Of a DNA stretch of 64,000 bases, positions 46,011-55,800 are shown in pieces (positions within the stretch are counted from its first letter, which is position 1; each line of letters starts with the position of its first letter). The DNA comes from Pollutibacter soli (lineage in GTDB: Bacteria; Bacteroidota; Bacteroidia; Chitinophagales; Chitinophagaceae), in assembly GCA_029269725.1 (NCBI GenBank), contig JARJHS010000001.1, forward strand, positions 186,001 through 250,000, written 5' to 3'. The position numbers were made by a program, and so were the translations under genes. The notes under the pieces are model-generated. The model saw only the letters and a list, made by a program, of their open reading frames with translations. It ran no database searches and was not told where the DNA came from.

Positions 46011-46136
46011 GCATCCGGAGTGAGTTTTTATCAGAATGGGGATATCCTTTTTTACGCATTTGAGCTATTCAAATTTGCTATTAGCCTGTCCAAAACTTTG
46101 ATTAATCAAGTAGAAAATTATCATCAGATACTTGTT

Positions 46137-46192
46137 ACTACATACTAAATTCTAAATCTCCTGCCTCCTCACTCGTGCCTCCCAACTAATTT
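46137..46192. repeat. Inverted heptad ladder before pyrB, 8 units
   Basis: Eight units in register (ACTACAT, ACTAAAT, TCTAAAT, CTCCTGC, CTCCTCA, CTCGTGC, CTCCCAA, CTAATTT). The CTCCTGC-type units are complementary to the GGCAGGAG motif of the ladder at 45962. It ends 38 bp before the pyrB start. Confidence 0.75.
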
Positions 46193-46230
46193 TGGAATTT
46201 TCATCTCCAATCCAATAACTTCGCACCCTG

Positions 46231-47163
46231 ATGCAACTCAGCACTAAACATCTGTTGGGCATTAGAGACCTCTCTTCAACAGACATCCAGACCATCCTGG
46301 ATACCGCGACCCAGTTCAAAGAAGTTTTACAGCGACCTATTAAAAAGGTTCCTTCGTTGAGGGATATTACCATCGTAAATCTTTTTTACGAGAACTCAAC
46401 ACGTACAAGGATATCATTTGAACTTGCAGAAAAAAGACTCAGCGCGGACACGATCAATTTTACCGCAGGAGGATCTTCTGTATCCAAGGGTGAAACACTG
46501 CTGGATACAGTGAACAACATTCTTTCGATGAAAGTGGATATGGTAGTGATGAGGCATAGCGCCAGTGGTGCCCCGCATTTTCTGGCGAAACATATTCCTG
46601 CCGTTATTGTAAACGCAGGAGATGGAATCAATGAACATCCTACACAGGCTTTGCTTGATGCATTTTCTATCCGTGAAAAGCTTGGCGGGCTCGAAGGGAA
46701 ACGTGTGGCGATCATTGGTGATATCATGCATTCGCGTGTTGCGCTGAGTAATATCTACCTGCTTAAAAAAATGGGAGCAGAAATCACTGTAGCGGGACCT
46801 CCTACACTGATACCAAAATACCTGCAGGATGCATTTGATGTGCGTGTCGAGTACGATGTGAAAAAAGCGCTGGCCTGGTGTGATATTGCAAACGTTTTGC
46901 GCATACAACTGGAAAGACAAAACCAGGTTTTATTTTCTTCACTCCGCGAATACAACCAGGCATTTGGAATCACGCGCGAATTACTGGAATCTATCGGCAA
47001 AGAAATTTACATCATGCACCCTGGTCCGATTAACAGAGGTGTTGAGTTGGATAGTGATGTCGCTGATAGCGGACAATCGATCATTCTTGAACAGGTCGAG
47101 AACGGAGTTGCAGTACGCATGGCCGTTTTGTATCTCTTGTCAGGAAAAAGGGAATCCGCCTGA
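46231..47163 (+). CDS. pyrB: Aspartate carbamoyltransferase catalytic subunit
   Basis: A 310-residue enzyme that joins carbamoyl phosphate and aspartate in the second step of pyrimidine synthesis. The carbamoyl phosphate site is 'FYENSTRTRISFELAEKRL' (S-T-R-T-R), with 'HPTQALLDAFSI' and 'IYIMHPGPINRGVELDSDV' as further signatures. No regulatory chain (pyrI) is adjacent. Followed by coaD after 18 bp. Confidence 0.97.
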   Translation: MQLSTKHLLGIRDLSSTDIQTILDTATQFKEVLQRPIKKVPSLRDITIVNLFYENSTRTRISFELAEKRLSADTINFTAGGSSVSKGETLLDTVNNILSMKVDMVVMRHSASGAPHFLAKHIPAVIVNAGDGINEHPTQALLDAFSIREKLGGLEGKRVAIIGDIMHSRVALSNIYLLKKMGAEITVAGPPTLIPKYLQDAFDVRVEYDVKKALAWCDIANVLRIQLERQNQVLFSSLREYNQAFGITRELLESIGKEIYIMHPGPINRGVELDSDVADSGQSIILEQVENGVAVRMAVLYLLSGKRESA

Positions 47164-47181
47164 TTTTACTATCTTCAGATT

Positions 47182-47670
47182 ATGGAAAGGATATGCCTGT
47201 TTCCGGGAACATTTGACCCGATCACTTTAGGTCATGTAGATATCATCAAACGCGCATTACCATTGTTTGATAGGATCGTTATCGCTATCGGCATCAACAC
47301 TACTAAATCACCTATGTTCAGTGCAGAACAAAGACTCAACTGGATAGAACAGATTTTTCATTCCGAAGAAAAAATTTCCGGTGCGATGTATGAAGGTCTG
47401 ACGGTGAATTTCTGCAAACAGATCAATGCGAAATTTATTCTCCGTGGCATCCGCTACGTCAGCGATTTTGAATATGAAAAAACGATTGCTGATGCCAACC
47501 GAACTTTAGATCCGGGAATAGAAACTATTTTTCTTACTGGTGAACCGAAATATACTTCTGTAGCATCTACCATTGTGCGCGATATCTTACGCAATGGCGG
47601 CGATGCTTCACTTTTTCTTCCTGATGTTGTCAACAACGAATTCAGGGCAAATGCAAATTCCGCACGCTAA
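47182..47670 (+). CDS. coaD: Pantetheine-phosphate adenylyltransferase
   Basis: A 162-residue nucleotidyltransferase, the fourth step of coenzyme A synthesis. The T/HxGH motif is 'FPGTFDPITLGHVDII'; 'LRGIRYVSDFEYE' and the C-terminal 'YTSVASTIVRDILRNGGD' (the ISSxxVR equivalent) are present. Gap of 8 bp to the thioesterase gene, suggesting an operon. Confidence 0.96.
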   Translation: MERICLFPGTFDPITLGHVDIIKRALPLFDRIVIAIGINTTKSPMFSAEQRLNWIEQIFHSEEKISGAMYEGLTVNFCKQINAKFILRGIRYVSDFEYEKTIADANRTLDPGIETIFLTGEPKYTSVASTIVRDILRNGGDASLFLPDVVNNEFRANANSAR

Positions 47671-47678
47671 TATGTTTT

Positions 47679-48107
47679 ATGTCTATCTGGTATAATAAGA
47701 CTCTGCATGTTGATACTCTCAACCAGATGGGAAAAGGAACCATCGGTGAACATATCGGAATTGAGTTTACTGAAATAGGAGATGATTTTATCACAGCGCG
47801 TATGCCGGTGGATCACCGTACTGTTCAGCCCTACGGAATATTACATGGAGGTTCATCAGTTGTACTCGCAGAAACTTTGGGAAGCGTCGCGGCGCATTTT
47901 GTAGTCAATGATGAACTATTCCAGACCGTAGGTATCGAAGTTAATGCCAATCATATCCGTTCTGCGCGCAGCGGTTATGTTACAGGTAAATGCTTGCCAC
48001 TTCATATTGGAGGCAGTACTCAGGTATGGGAAATAAAAATTACCGATGAAGCAGGGAAGCTGATTTGTGTGAGCAGGCTGACAGTTGCAGTAATCAAGAA
48101 AAGGTAG
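47679..48107 (+). CDS. Hotdog-fold thioesterase (PaaI/MenI-like)
   Basis: A 142-residue acyl-CoA thioesterase of the PaaI/YbdB type. 'HRTVQPYGILHGGSSVVLAE' holds the HGG motif with the catalytic Glu; 'GIEVNANHIRSARSGYVTG' is typical of 1,4-dihydroxy-2-naphthoyl-CoA thioesterases, so menaquinone synthesis is a plausible role. The gene lies 8 bp after coaD. The TAG stop lies within a heptad ladder. Confidence 0.88.
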   Translation: MSIWYNKTLHVDTLNQMGKGTIGEHIGIEFTEIGDDFITARMPVDHRTVQPYGILHGGSSVVLAETLGSVAAHFVVNDELFQTVGIEVNANHIRSARSGYVTGKCLPLHIGGSTQVWEIKITDEAGKLICVSRLTVAVIKKR

Positions 48108-48136
48108 GACGTATAACGTTGAACGTTAAACGTAAG
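48102..48136. repeat. Heptad ladder overlapping the thioesterase stop, 5 units
   Basis: AGGTAGG, ACGTATA, ACGTTGA, ACGTTAA and ACGTAAG follow in register. The stop codon (48105-48107) lies inside the first unit. Confidence 0.8.
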
Positions 48137-48261
48137 CTTCTGTATGTATAATATCGCTTATATTTTTCTATGTTCCCTTTGTGCCTTGTGTTTCAATTTT
48201 CACGGGCTGAAGGCCTTTTCTGAACCACATAGATAACATAGGCACATAGTGCACAAAGAAA

Positions 48262-48888
48262 TTAGAATTCTCCAGCCACCTTTACTACTTCCCTGATTGA
48301 AGGATAAGCCTTGGGCAACACACCCACCACATCCTCATATTTCAGCCACCCGATCTGGGTAATATCTTCTTCCGTCTGCGCTATCAATGGTTCTTTTGAA
48401 TTCGCTTTCATATTATACCACCAGGATTCTTTCAGCATATGTTTGCCGAATTCATCATAGATATGGTATGTTGTTGCCAGGTGTTTTTTCAGGTTGACAG
48501 TGACTAAACCAGTTTCTTCTTTCACTTCTCTTACGGCACAGTCCTCGATTTTTTCACCTGGATCAAGCTTGCCTTTTGGAAGATCCCAGAAACCACGCCT
48601 GAATATCATCAGCAGTTCCCTTTTTTCATTCAGTACAAATCCGCCACCGGCTTTAATGACGGTAAATTGTTTCCAAAATAATTTCTTCAGCGCCGGAAGA
48701 TCCGTGCTCAGCACTACGCCCGCATGAAATTCAGGTTTCCTGATTTCGTGCATCAGGGATTTGAGTGCATGAGAAGAGATCTCATCGATAAAAACGGCAT
48801 CAGGGTGATGCAGTATTTCCTGCAGTTCAGGGTTGAGTTCGTCGCAAAGAAAGACCGGCTTTTCGCCAAAATAAATGTTGATTACCAT
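48262..48888 (-). CDS. Nudix hydrolase
   Basis: A 208-residue protein. The Nudix box is complete: 'GKLDPGEKIEDCAVREVKEE' followed by TGL (G-x5-E-x7-REVKEETGL). An unusual N-terminal ~75 residues ('INIYFGEKPVFLCDELNPEL') precedes the catalytic domain. It hydrolyses a nucleoside diphosphate linked to another moiety; the substrate is unknown. It diverges from pyrE with 33 bp between start codons. The 154-bp spacer beyond its stop carries CACATAG-type repeat units. Confidence 0.9.
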   Translation of the reverse strand: MVINIYFGEKPVFLCDELNPELQEILHHPDAVFIDEISSHALKSLMHEIRKPEFHAGVVLSTDLPALKKLFWKQFTVIKAGGGFVLNEKRELLMIFRRGFWDLPKGKLDPGEKIEDCAVREVKEETGLVTVNLKKHLATTYHIYDEFGKHMLKESWWYNMKANSKEPLIAQTEEDITQIGWLKYEDVVGVLPKAYPSIREVVKVAGEF

Positions 48889-48921
48889 TTTACAGATTGA
48901 GATTCCGGATAAATTTGCGCC

Positions 48922-49554
48922 ATGACAAACGAAAAAGCGGTAGCCGAAAAGTTATTACAAGTTAATGCAGTGCGTCTGAATCCCCAACAGCCCTTTACCT
49001 GGGCTTCAGGATGGAAAAGTCCCATTTATTGCGACAACCGCAAAGTGCTGGGCTTCCCTTATATCCGGGACTTTATTAAAAGCGAAATGTGCAATGTGAT
49101 TTTTGAGAAATTTCCTGACGCGGAACTGCTTGCAGGTGTCGCAACTGCTGGCATCGCCTGGGGGGCAATGGCTGCCGATCAGTTAAAACTACCGTATATA
49201 TATGTGAGACCGAAGCCAAAGGAACATGGTATGGGAAATCAGATTGAAGGATATTTTGAAAAAGGGCAGAGAGTTGTGATCATAGAAGATCTCGTATCTA
49301 CAGGTAAGAGCAGTTTGCAGGTATGCGATGTGGCTAAATCGGCGGGCTTGCAGATTGAAGGTATGGTATCTATATTTACCTATGGATTTCCCGCAGCTTC
49401 AAAAGCGTTTGAAACGGCCGGAATTCCTTTGCATTCGCTGACAAACTACGAAACACTGATCCAGTTGGCAATCGAAAAAGGCGAGGTGGCCGCCGATGTA
49501 CAGAACACTTTGTTAAATTGGCGCAGCGATCCTGCGGGATGGAAAGGCATTTAA
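48922..49554 (+). CDS. pyrE: Orotate phosphoribosyltransferase
   Basis: A 210-residue enzyme that converts orotate and PRPP to OMP. The PRPP loop is 'RVVIIEDLVSTGKSSLQV', with 'KSPIYCDNRKVLGFP' and 'YVRPKPKEHGMGNQIEG' as family motifs (conserved Lys, Arg and His residues). It is near pyrR and pyrB but in its own unit, and completes a loose pyrimidine group. Confidence 0.96.
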   Translation: MTNEKAVAEKLLQVNAVRLNPQQPFTWASGWKSPIYCDNRKVLGFPYIRDFIKSEMCNVIFEKFPDAELLAGVATAGIAWGAMAADQLKLPYIYVRPKPKEHGMGNQIEGYFEKGQRVVIIEDLVSTGKSSLQVCDVAKSAGLQIEGMVSIFTYGFPAASKAFETAGIPLHSLTNYETLIQLAIEKGEVAADVQNTLLNWRSDPAGWKGI

Positions 49555-49581
49555 ATAACTTTGAAATACAAAAAATCCGCA

Positions 49582-49944
49582 ATGAAAAAATTAACCCTTT
49601 TTATACTGATTTCCGGGCTTACCCTATCTGCACTTGGGCAACAGAAAAAACCGGTGACTGTAAAAATCAATACCCCAGGTATAAAATGTGAAGAATGTAA
49701 AAAACGTGTTGAAGATTACCTGAAATATGAAGAAGGAATTACTAAAGTCGTAGTCAATTATCATAGCGGATACGTGAATGTCACTTATTTAAAAGACCGC
49801 ACAAACCTCGAAAATATTAAAACGGCGATCGCAAATGTTGGTTATGATGCTGACGATGTAACTGCCGATGAAGATGCCTACAAAAAGCTGCCAACCATCT
49901 GCAAAAAACCCGAAGACGGCGGACACCCCAAAAAAACCAATTAG
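49582..49944 (+). CDS. Exported heavy-metal-associated (HMA) domain protein
   Basis: A 120-residue protein with a signal peptide (1-20, 'LFILISGLTLSALGQ') and one HMA domain with the metal-binding Cys pair in 'GIKCEECKKRVEDYL' (CxxC). It probably binds copper or another soft metal in the periplasm. A TTG at 49561 would add seven residues; the ATG fits the signal peptide. It follows pyrE by 27 bp but is functionally unrelated. Confidence 0.85.
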   Translation: MKKLTLFILISGLTLSALGQQKKPVTVKINTPGIKCEECKKRVEDYLKYEEGITKVVVNYHSGYVNVTYLKDRTNLENIKTAIANVGYDADDVTADEDAYKKLPTICKKPEDGGHPKKTN

Positions 49945-49973
49945 AGTGTGCGTGCAATAGTCGGTCAAGTGTA

Positions 49974-50008
49974 AAGTTGAATGTTGAAAGTTAAAGGTTG
50001 AACAGCCC
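49974..50008. repeat. Heptad ladder after the HMA gene, 5 units
   Basis: AAGTTGA, ATGTTGA, AAGTTAA, AGGTTGA and ACAGCCC. It starts 30 bp after the stop and ends in the AACAGCC-type cap. Confidence 0.75.
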
Positions 50009-50173
50009 TTATGGGATTTCGGAATCCAGCTTACAAATTTTACTTTTTAAGTTGAATTCGGGATTATCCGGATATATGAATTTTTTCACTAAGATCAATG
50101 GACATTCGCGGGTGCCGGCCCCTGCTTCTTTCTTCAAAACAGTTATTCATTCCTGAAAGGCGAAAAGCACATA

Positions 50174-50677
50174 CTATTTTCCGGGCGCCGACCCGCCTAC
50201 TGTTTCTTCATCAATTCCTTTTTTCCAGGGCAATTTCTGTTCGCCGGCATACTTCACCGGAACGGTGAAAAATATGCCATTTCTTCCGACTCGTACATTG
50301 CCCGTCATCGACAGATAAATTGAATTTTTCTGAAAAATCGACATTGCATTGTCGAAAACATTCTTCATGTCGATATTTAAATTGACATTGATTTTGAAAG
50401 TATCATTCGCTGGAATTTTAATAAGGGTATCCAAAACGGTGAATCCGGCTTTTTTCTCATTTATGAAATAATCAAGCTCCGCCTTTTTCAATTCCATGCC
50501 GTATTTATTCGGATTGTAGAAAAACAAATCCGCAGTCAGTCGACTTTTTTTCAAACCTAAATCTCCGACTCCAAGATTATTGATTCCAAGAAATTCCGGC
50601 TGTTGAATTTTCTTTCCCGCAAGGCATCCACCTGTAATGAAGAGGGCGGCTAAAGCTATCCCAATGAGTATTCGCAT
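50174..50677 (-). CDS. LEA type 2-like lipoprotein
   Basis: A 167-residue protein with a lipobox at 'LFITGGC' (Cys near residue 18). The mature part ('DLFFYNPNKYGMELKKAELDYFI', split by the N-P-N-x-Y-G motif, and 'FFTVPVKYAGEQKLP') matches the LEA14/WHy-type beta-sandwich fold. Such proteins are common in Bacteroidota; role unknown. An ATG 33 bp upstream (50710) is less likely because it disrupts the signal. Confidence 0.75.
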   Translation of the reverse strand: MRILIGIALAALFITGGCLAGKKIQQPEFLGINNLGVGDLGLKKSRLTADLFFYNPNKYGMELKKAELDYFINEKKAGFTVLDTLIKIPANDTFKINVNLNIDMKNVFDNAMSIFQKNSIYLSMTGNVRVGRNGIFFTVPVKYAGEQKLPWKKGIDEETVGGSAPGK

Positions 50678-50966
50678 ATGCGATAAAATTACGGCATTCC
50701 TTCTCTGCATTTTTTTATTGGCTAATTTTGGGATTTTTGCAACAAAAAATCATCGCTAAATATTGTAGCATTTTCAAATTATGAATGTTAAATCAGGGCT
50801 GATTTTATTGCCATAAATTTTAGCAGCATTAAAAGTAATTTTTCGAATGTTTATCAATTCAATATAAAGTTTAATTGAATTTATTTTTAAGTGAATTTGG
50901 CAACAACTCGTAGGATTTTGCTTGCTACCGACAAGAATTTCTAAAGATTAAACAAACTATCTCAAA

Positions 50967-51590
50967 TTGAAACTTTTAATTGAATACCAGTACTTTGGAA
51001 CGATCTATTCATGGGTTGCTTTAATTACTGCGTCGCATGTTGATTTTTGCGAATATGAAGATTGGCAGAAAAGCAGTTTTCGGAACCGGTGTCTCCTACC
51101 AGGAGCGAATGGGATCATCCATCTGAGTATTCCGGTAATCGGTGGAAGGGATCAAAAAAAGAAATACGCGGAAATAAAAATTGATTACTCATCCGATTGG
51201 CAGATCATCCATTGGCGAACCATTTTTTCTGTTTATGGAAAATCGCCCTGGTTTATTTATTACCAGGATGAACTCGAAAAGCTATTTCAAAATCGTCCGG
51301 AGTTGTTAATCGACTGGAACGGGATCTGCATCAATTGGATATCGAAAAAGCTGGGTGCCCGGTATGAAATCGTTGGAGAATCAGACACAAAAAAAGTAGA
51401 GTTAAGTCTTTTAAATAAGATCAGACCTTCAAATTATGATCGGCTTACCAATGTCGTTTTGCCAAAATATCCCCAGGTTTTTGAAGATCGGATTGGTTTC
51501 AAAACCAATATGTGCATTCTTGATCTGTTGTTTTGCGAGGGAAAGTTTGCTGGTGAAAAGCTGAAGAAATGTCAGATGCCCAATGTTTAA
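50967..51590 (+). CDS. WbqC family protein
   Basis: A 207-residue protein matching the WbqC-like family: 'LIEYQYFGTIYSW' at the N-terminus, 'NRCLLPGANGIIHLSIPV' and 'DQKKKYAEIKIDYSSDWQ' motifs. Some family members occur in surface polysaccharide loci and are thought to act as transferases, but the reaction is unclear. The start is TTG at 50967; an in-frame TAA 18 bp upstream rules out a longer form. The 256-bp spacer upstream should contain its promoter and that of the divergent lipoprotein gene. Confidence 0.85.
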   Translation: MKLLIEYQYFGTIYSWVALITASHVDFCEYEDWQKSSFRNRCLLPGANGIIHLSIPVIGGRDQKKKYAEIKIDYSSDWQIIHWRTIFSVYGKSPWFIYYQDELEKLFQNRPELLIDWNGICINWISKKLGARYEIVGESDTKKVELSLLNKIRPSNYDRLTNVVLPKYPQVFEDRIGFKTNMCILDLLFCEGKFAGEKLKKCQMPNV

Positions 51591-51648
51591 TTCCGCGATT
51601 TTGATAGGCGGTTGATACAGTAATTTATGGGGAACTTAACTTCCGTAG

Positions 51649-52524
51649 ATGAAACTCAACCTGCTTTTAATACTTCAATTGATATGTTTCGGATCAATCG
51701 CTCAATCGCAACTTCAAAAGTTTGAGCCAGGAAAGATTTCTGACGGCGGCGTTTTCGGACTCACTGTTTCTCCCGATAGCAAGACTTCACTTTGGGTAAA
51801 ATCCAATGGACGAAGGGATACTTTATTAATCATGGAAGCGACCCTGAATAAAGGTTCCTGGTCGAATCCTGTAGTTGCCAGTTTTTCAGATGACGCTGCA
51901 AAATGGAAAGATATTGATCCAATGTTTAGTCCTGATGGGAAAATGGTTTTGTTTCAATCTACCAGGCCCGTCCCTGGAAGACCGGAAAGAAAAGGTTTTG
52001 ATATCTGGGCGGTAAGGCGTGAAAAGAATAGCTGGTCTGAGCCCTTTCATCTGGGAAATAAGATCAATGGAGATGGTTCCGAATCCTATGCTTCAATGAC
52101 AGCAAAAGGAGATATCTATTTTATGAAAGACAACGAGTCTAAGCCCGGTAACTCCGACATTTTTGTTTCACGATTCATAGATGGTCAGTACCAGGTTCCA
52201 CAGAACATCGGTTTGCCTGTTAATACGTCGTTCCGTGAATCAAACCCGTTTATTTCTCCAGAAGAAGATTTCCTGATTTATTTTTCTGATGATTCCACAG
52301 GCATCGGAGAAGTAGATCTTTATATCAGTTTCAGATCCGGAAGCAGCTGGACGAAACCAAAGACGATCGGAGCTCCCGTCAATTCAAAGTTTGCAGAATT
52401 CTGTCCATTTTATCATCGTCATCAAAAACGACTCTATTTCTCCAGGCAGGAGAAAGCCACTGGTCGCATGTACGAGGATATTTACTTTATGGATGTGGAT
52501 ATTGAATCTTTCAGGGATAAGTAG
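51649..52524 (+). CDS. Exported PD40/TolB-like beta-propeller protein
   Basis: A 291-residue protein with a signal peptide (1-18, 'LLILQLICFGSIAQ'). It has four or five PD40 repeats of the 'DPMFSPDGKMVLFQSTR', 'GDIYFMKD' and 'ESNPFISPEEDFLIYFSD' type, forming a beta-propeller for protein interaction. There is no OmpA or peptidase domain, so it is probably an accessory factor. Its partner is unknown. Confidence 0.82.
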   Translation: MKLNLLLILQLICFGSIAQSQLQKFEPGKISDGGVFGLTVSPDSKTSLWVKSNGRRDTLLIMEATLNKGSWSNPVVASFSDDAAKWKDIDPMFSPDGKMVLFQSTRPVPGRPERKGFDIWAVRREKNSWSEPFHLGNKINGDGSESYASMTAKGDIYFMKDNESKPGNSDIFVSRFIDGQYQVPQNIGLPVNTSFRESNPFISPEEDFLIYFSDDSTGIGEVDLYISFRSGSSWTKPKTIGAPVNSKFAEFCPFYHRHQKRLYFSRQEKATGRMYEDIYFMDVDIESFRDK

Positions 52525-52872
52525 ACGAAAAAAATGGGAAATTTTACCCATATGATCACCACAGGAAGTTGAGTGAAAAATATCGCTCAGTAATGCAGGC
52601 GGTAACATCAAATTACCGCTTACATTTTTCCAGGAAAATCAATAACAGTTTTAGTCCGTTGACCGTTTCATAAGTTTGGTTGGCGGGAAAAGAAGTATTG
52701 GATCCGTCACTTTGCACTGTTGTTGGTTGATGAATACTGAAATGTCCAGGTCTTGAATTCCTGGAACACCCGTGGGGCGGATAAATGATCTGTGTGGACC
52801 GATTCCCGGTTTTTGCGGATATGCAGGCTTCACGTCAGTTGACGTTATTTTAAGTAAGTGATACAAATATAT
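52525..52872. other. Intergenic region 52525-52872
   Basis: Convergent spacer between the PD40 gene and the CHAT gene. A short hairpin ATGGG/CCCAT (52534-52551) followed on the minus strand by seven T residues may terminate the sigma/CHAT transcript. The open frame at 52651-52866 is listed separately. Confidence 0.5.
52651..52866 (-). CDS. Possible small protein directly after the CHAT gene
   Basis: A 71-residue frame begins six bases after the CHAT stop on the same strand. It is proline-rich and composed of ordinary coding-like codons ('KPAYPQKPGIGPHRSF', 'DLDISVFINQQQCK'), with no signal peptide and no recognised domain. It would be the last gene of the operon. It may also be a chance frame or a decayed remnant; evidence is position and length only. 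Confidence 0.3.
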   Translation of the reverse strand: MYHLLKITSTDVKPAYPQKPGIGPHRSFIRPTGVPGIQDLDISVFINQQQCKVTDPILLFPPTKLMKRSTD

Positions 52873-55800
52873 TCACGCAGACTTTTTCATTTTACTTCGT
52901 AAAGTATATACAGAAAGTAATACCAATATACTTATTCCGGCAAACCATTTCCACTGACCTGATTTTTTAAGATCGATCGGAGCGGTATCACCTACTATCA
53001 CAAGTCCGGCCCAGTACTGCGGGGCCAGCATTCTTCCTCTCGCACTCGCTAAATATTCCAGTTTTGCCTGTCGTAATGCTTCATCCTTAGCTGATCCCTG
53101 TTGCAGAAATTTATAAAATGATTCCATGATCATTGCGCTGGACTGTTCATCAATCTTCCATAAACTGGTCAGCATACTTTCGCTTCCGGCATAGTTAAAT
53201 GCGTGGCCAAGAGAAATCATTCCTTCACCATCTTCCAGGCCAGGCTTACCGGTTTCACAGGCAGTCAACACTGTTAAGTTAGAATTGAGTTTACAGTTAT
53301 AGATATCAAATAGAAAAAGCGAATTTGTATCCAGCGGATGTTGCAGATCCTTGGCAAATATCAATCGTGAATATTCCGGATATTGGTTATTGGCTTCGGC
53401 ATGCGTTCCGATATGAATCACCCGGAAATTGCCTTGGATCTGTTTGAATGCCGATAGCGTAGACTGGTTCATCAGGAAAGTTTTGCCATCAAGCAATCTG
53501 CTGGCGCTGCTGGCTAACCTGAGCGTGAAGGGGAGTGGCAAAAGCGAAAGATAACCCCTGTCGATATTCATTGAATCCAGTTTTTTGTCGAGATATTCTT
53601 TTTTTACTTCATCAGAAAATCCGGGCGCAAAGGCCACAAAATTCTGATCAAAGTTTTCATTTTTGGCGATCGGTTGTATCAGGAATAAACTGTAATTGTA
53701 TGCGATGTTGTACCTGCCGAGAAGAGATTGTGTAGACAATTCACTATAACTCCTGATATTTTGGTGGGTTAATGTCTCAAAGCTCAGGTTGAATAAGATG
53801 TCATCCGGAATTATAATAATTCTCTTTTTTTGAATCTGATCAGCAAAGGGTTGCCATAGTTTTTTGTACAAAGAATTTAGTTTCTCCACAACCAGTGTGA
53901 ACGGTGTACGACTGTCATTTACGATTTCTATTTCTTCACCTATATTTTGGTTTTCCAACACAGTCATAAAGCGTGTCTCCCTGCTGAATACGACGGCATA
54001 TAATTTTTTCCCTGCAAAAACATAACGGATAACCTGTATGTCGCCAGGTATTTTTTGCATGATATCAGCAACCGGGCGAAAAAGGTTGCTGAAACGTATT
54101 GCATAATAGACTGGATATTTCGACCTGATTTCTTCAGTATAAACTGACCATTCTTTCTCAGCAGCAAGGAAAGCATCGAGTTGCTCATTGGTGATTGCCG
54201 ACTTCATCATCGAACGGATTTCCAACTCACGATTGCGTACTGATACCGGAACGCCATTAAATTGCATAGCTTCATTCACATCGAGCCTCGCGCGAATGCG
54301 GTGATACAGTGTAGACTCATGTATGCCCAGCATTTCGTCGATATATTTCGGATCCTGGGTTTTCTCAAATAGTTCAATCTGTAATTGCTTTATAAAATTC
54401 ACCAATTCACGTTGGTCGGATATAACGAGTTTTGTATTCTCGGGATCATGTAATAATGAATTTCTCCGTTCAAGAATCTGTAATGCTGATTGAACCTTTG
54501 CGAGTATATTCTTCAATGAGGCCGTATCCTTTTTATCCAGCATCATGTATTCTGATTTTACTCTCATCAGAATTGCCCGGGGTTTTCGAAACTCAATCAA
54601 TACGGAATCCATCAAACTGCTTCCATTGGCAATATTTTTATTTACGAGATTGATTGCCTCATCGCTCCGTTTGATTGCATCAGCATACATTCCATTTCGG
54701 AAATATACTTCGGAAAGGTTTACTGCTTCAAATAGCGGCAACAGGTTTCCCGCTTTATTTTTCTGCACATAATTGTAACTGCGCATAGCCATTTGCAATG
54801 CTTTTGAAGGCATGTTGTTTTCAGCGTAAAACAAAGAAGCATTACGAACAAAATCCAGGTAAATATTATCATAGTCTCCCTCGTAAGCGAGCGAGTACAA
54901 CGAATCACTCATTTCAAAATAACGCGCAGCCCTGTCAGGTTTGCCCGAACCTTCATAAAGAAGCGCAAGAGTGTATGCTCCATCCGCTGCAAAAAAGCCA
55001 TCGCCATTGGGACCGGTTGCTTTTTTTAAACCGGAAATCAACAGCGGTTCCGCTTTTTCGAAATTGCGCAGGTCTTTATATACCTGCCCGAGCAGGATTT
55101 CGCTTTTGAAGATTTCCGGATTTTCTTCCTTAAAATGAATCTTCTTCTGTTGCCAGGAATAATTCAGCAATTCCCGCGCTTGTGTGTAATTCCCAAGTTC
55201 CTTGTACAAGCCTCCCAGGTTATCAATTGCCTGGAACTGAAATTCAACAGCTGTTTTTCTCTTTGGATGATCGTCCGGAGAATCAAGGAATTTTTTAATG
55301 TCACTGATCGTTGTCTGCATCGCCTGGATCGCCTGGTTCATTTTTCCCTGTAAACTGTAAATGGCTGCGAGATTGTTCAGAATAATTGCTGGTCTGTAAT
55401 AACGGTTGTAGGCATTGGAATCGGTTTTTGCGAGGGCGTCCAACGCTTTGTTGAAAAAATATCCGGCGCTGTCAGTTTGAGCTGCAAACCAGAACATGGT
55501 TCCCATCCCATTGTAGGACTGATACAGATCTTCGTAATCAGGAACACTGAAAGTTTCGCGAATGCGCATCGCATTTCGGGTGTGCATACCGGACAGTTTT
55601 GCATTTCCTTTTCGTTGCGCAAATACAGCAAGATCGGCCTCAAGGCTGGCAATTATTTTCTGGTCCGGGTTTAAAGATTGCCTTTCTATTTCCAGAATTT
55701 CCATGTTGGTATCATAGGCTAGCGTATGCTGATTTTCGTCTTCATAAAATGCGCCAGCTGCTGATAAAACTCCTTTTAATATTGTTGGATCTTTTACAAC

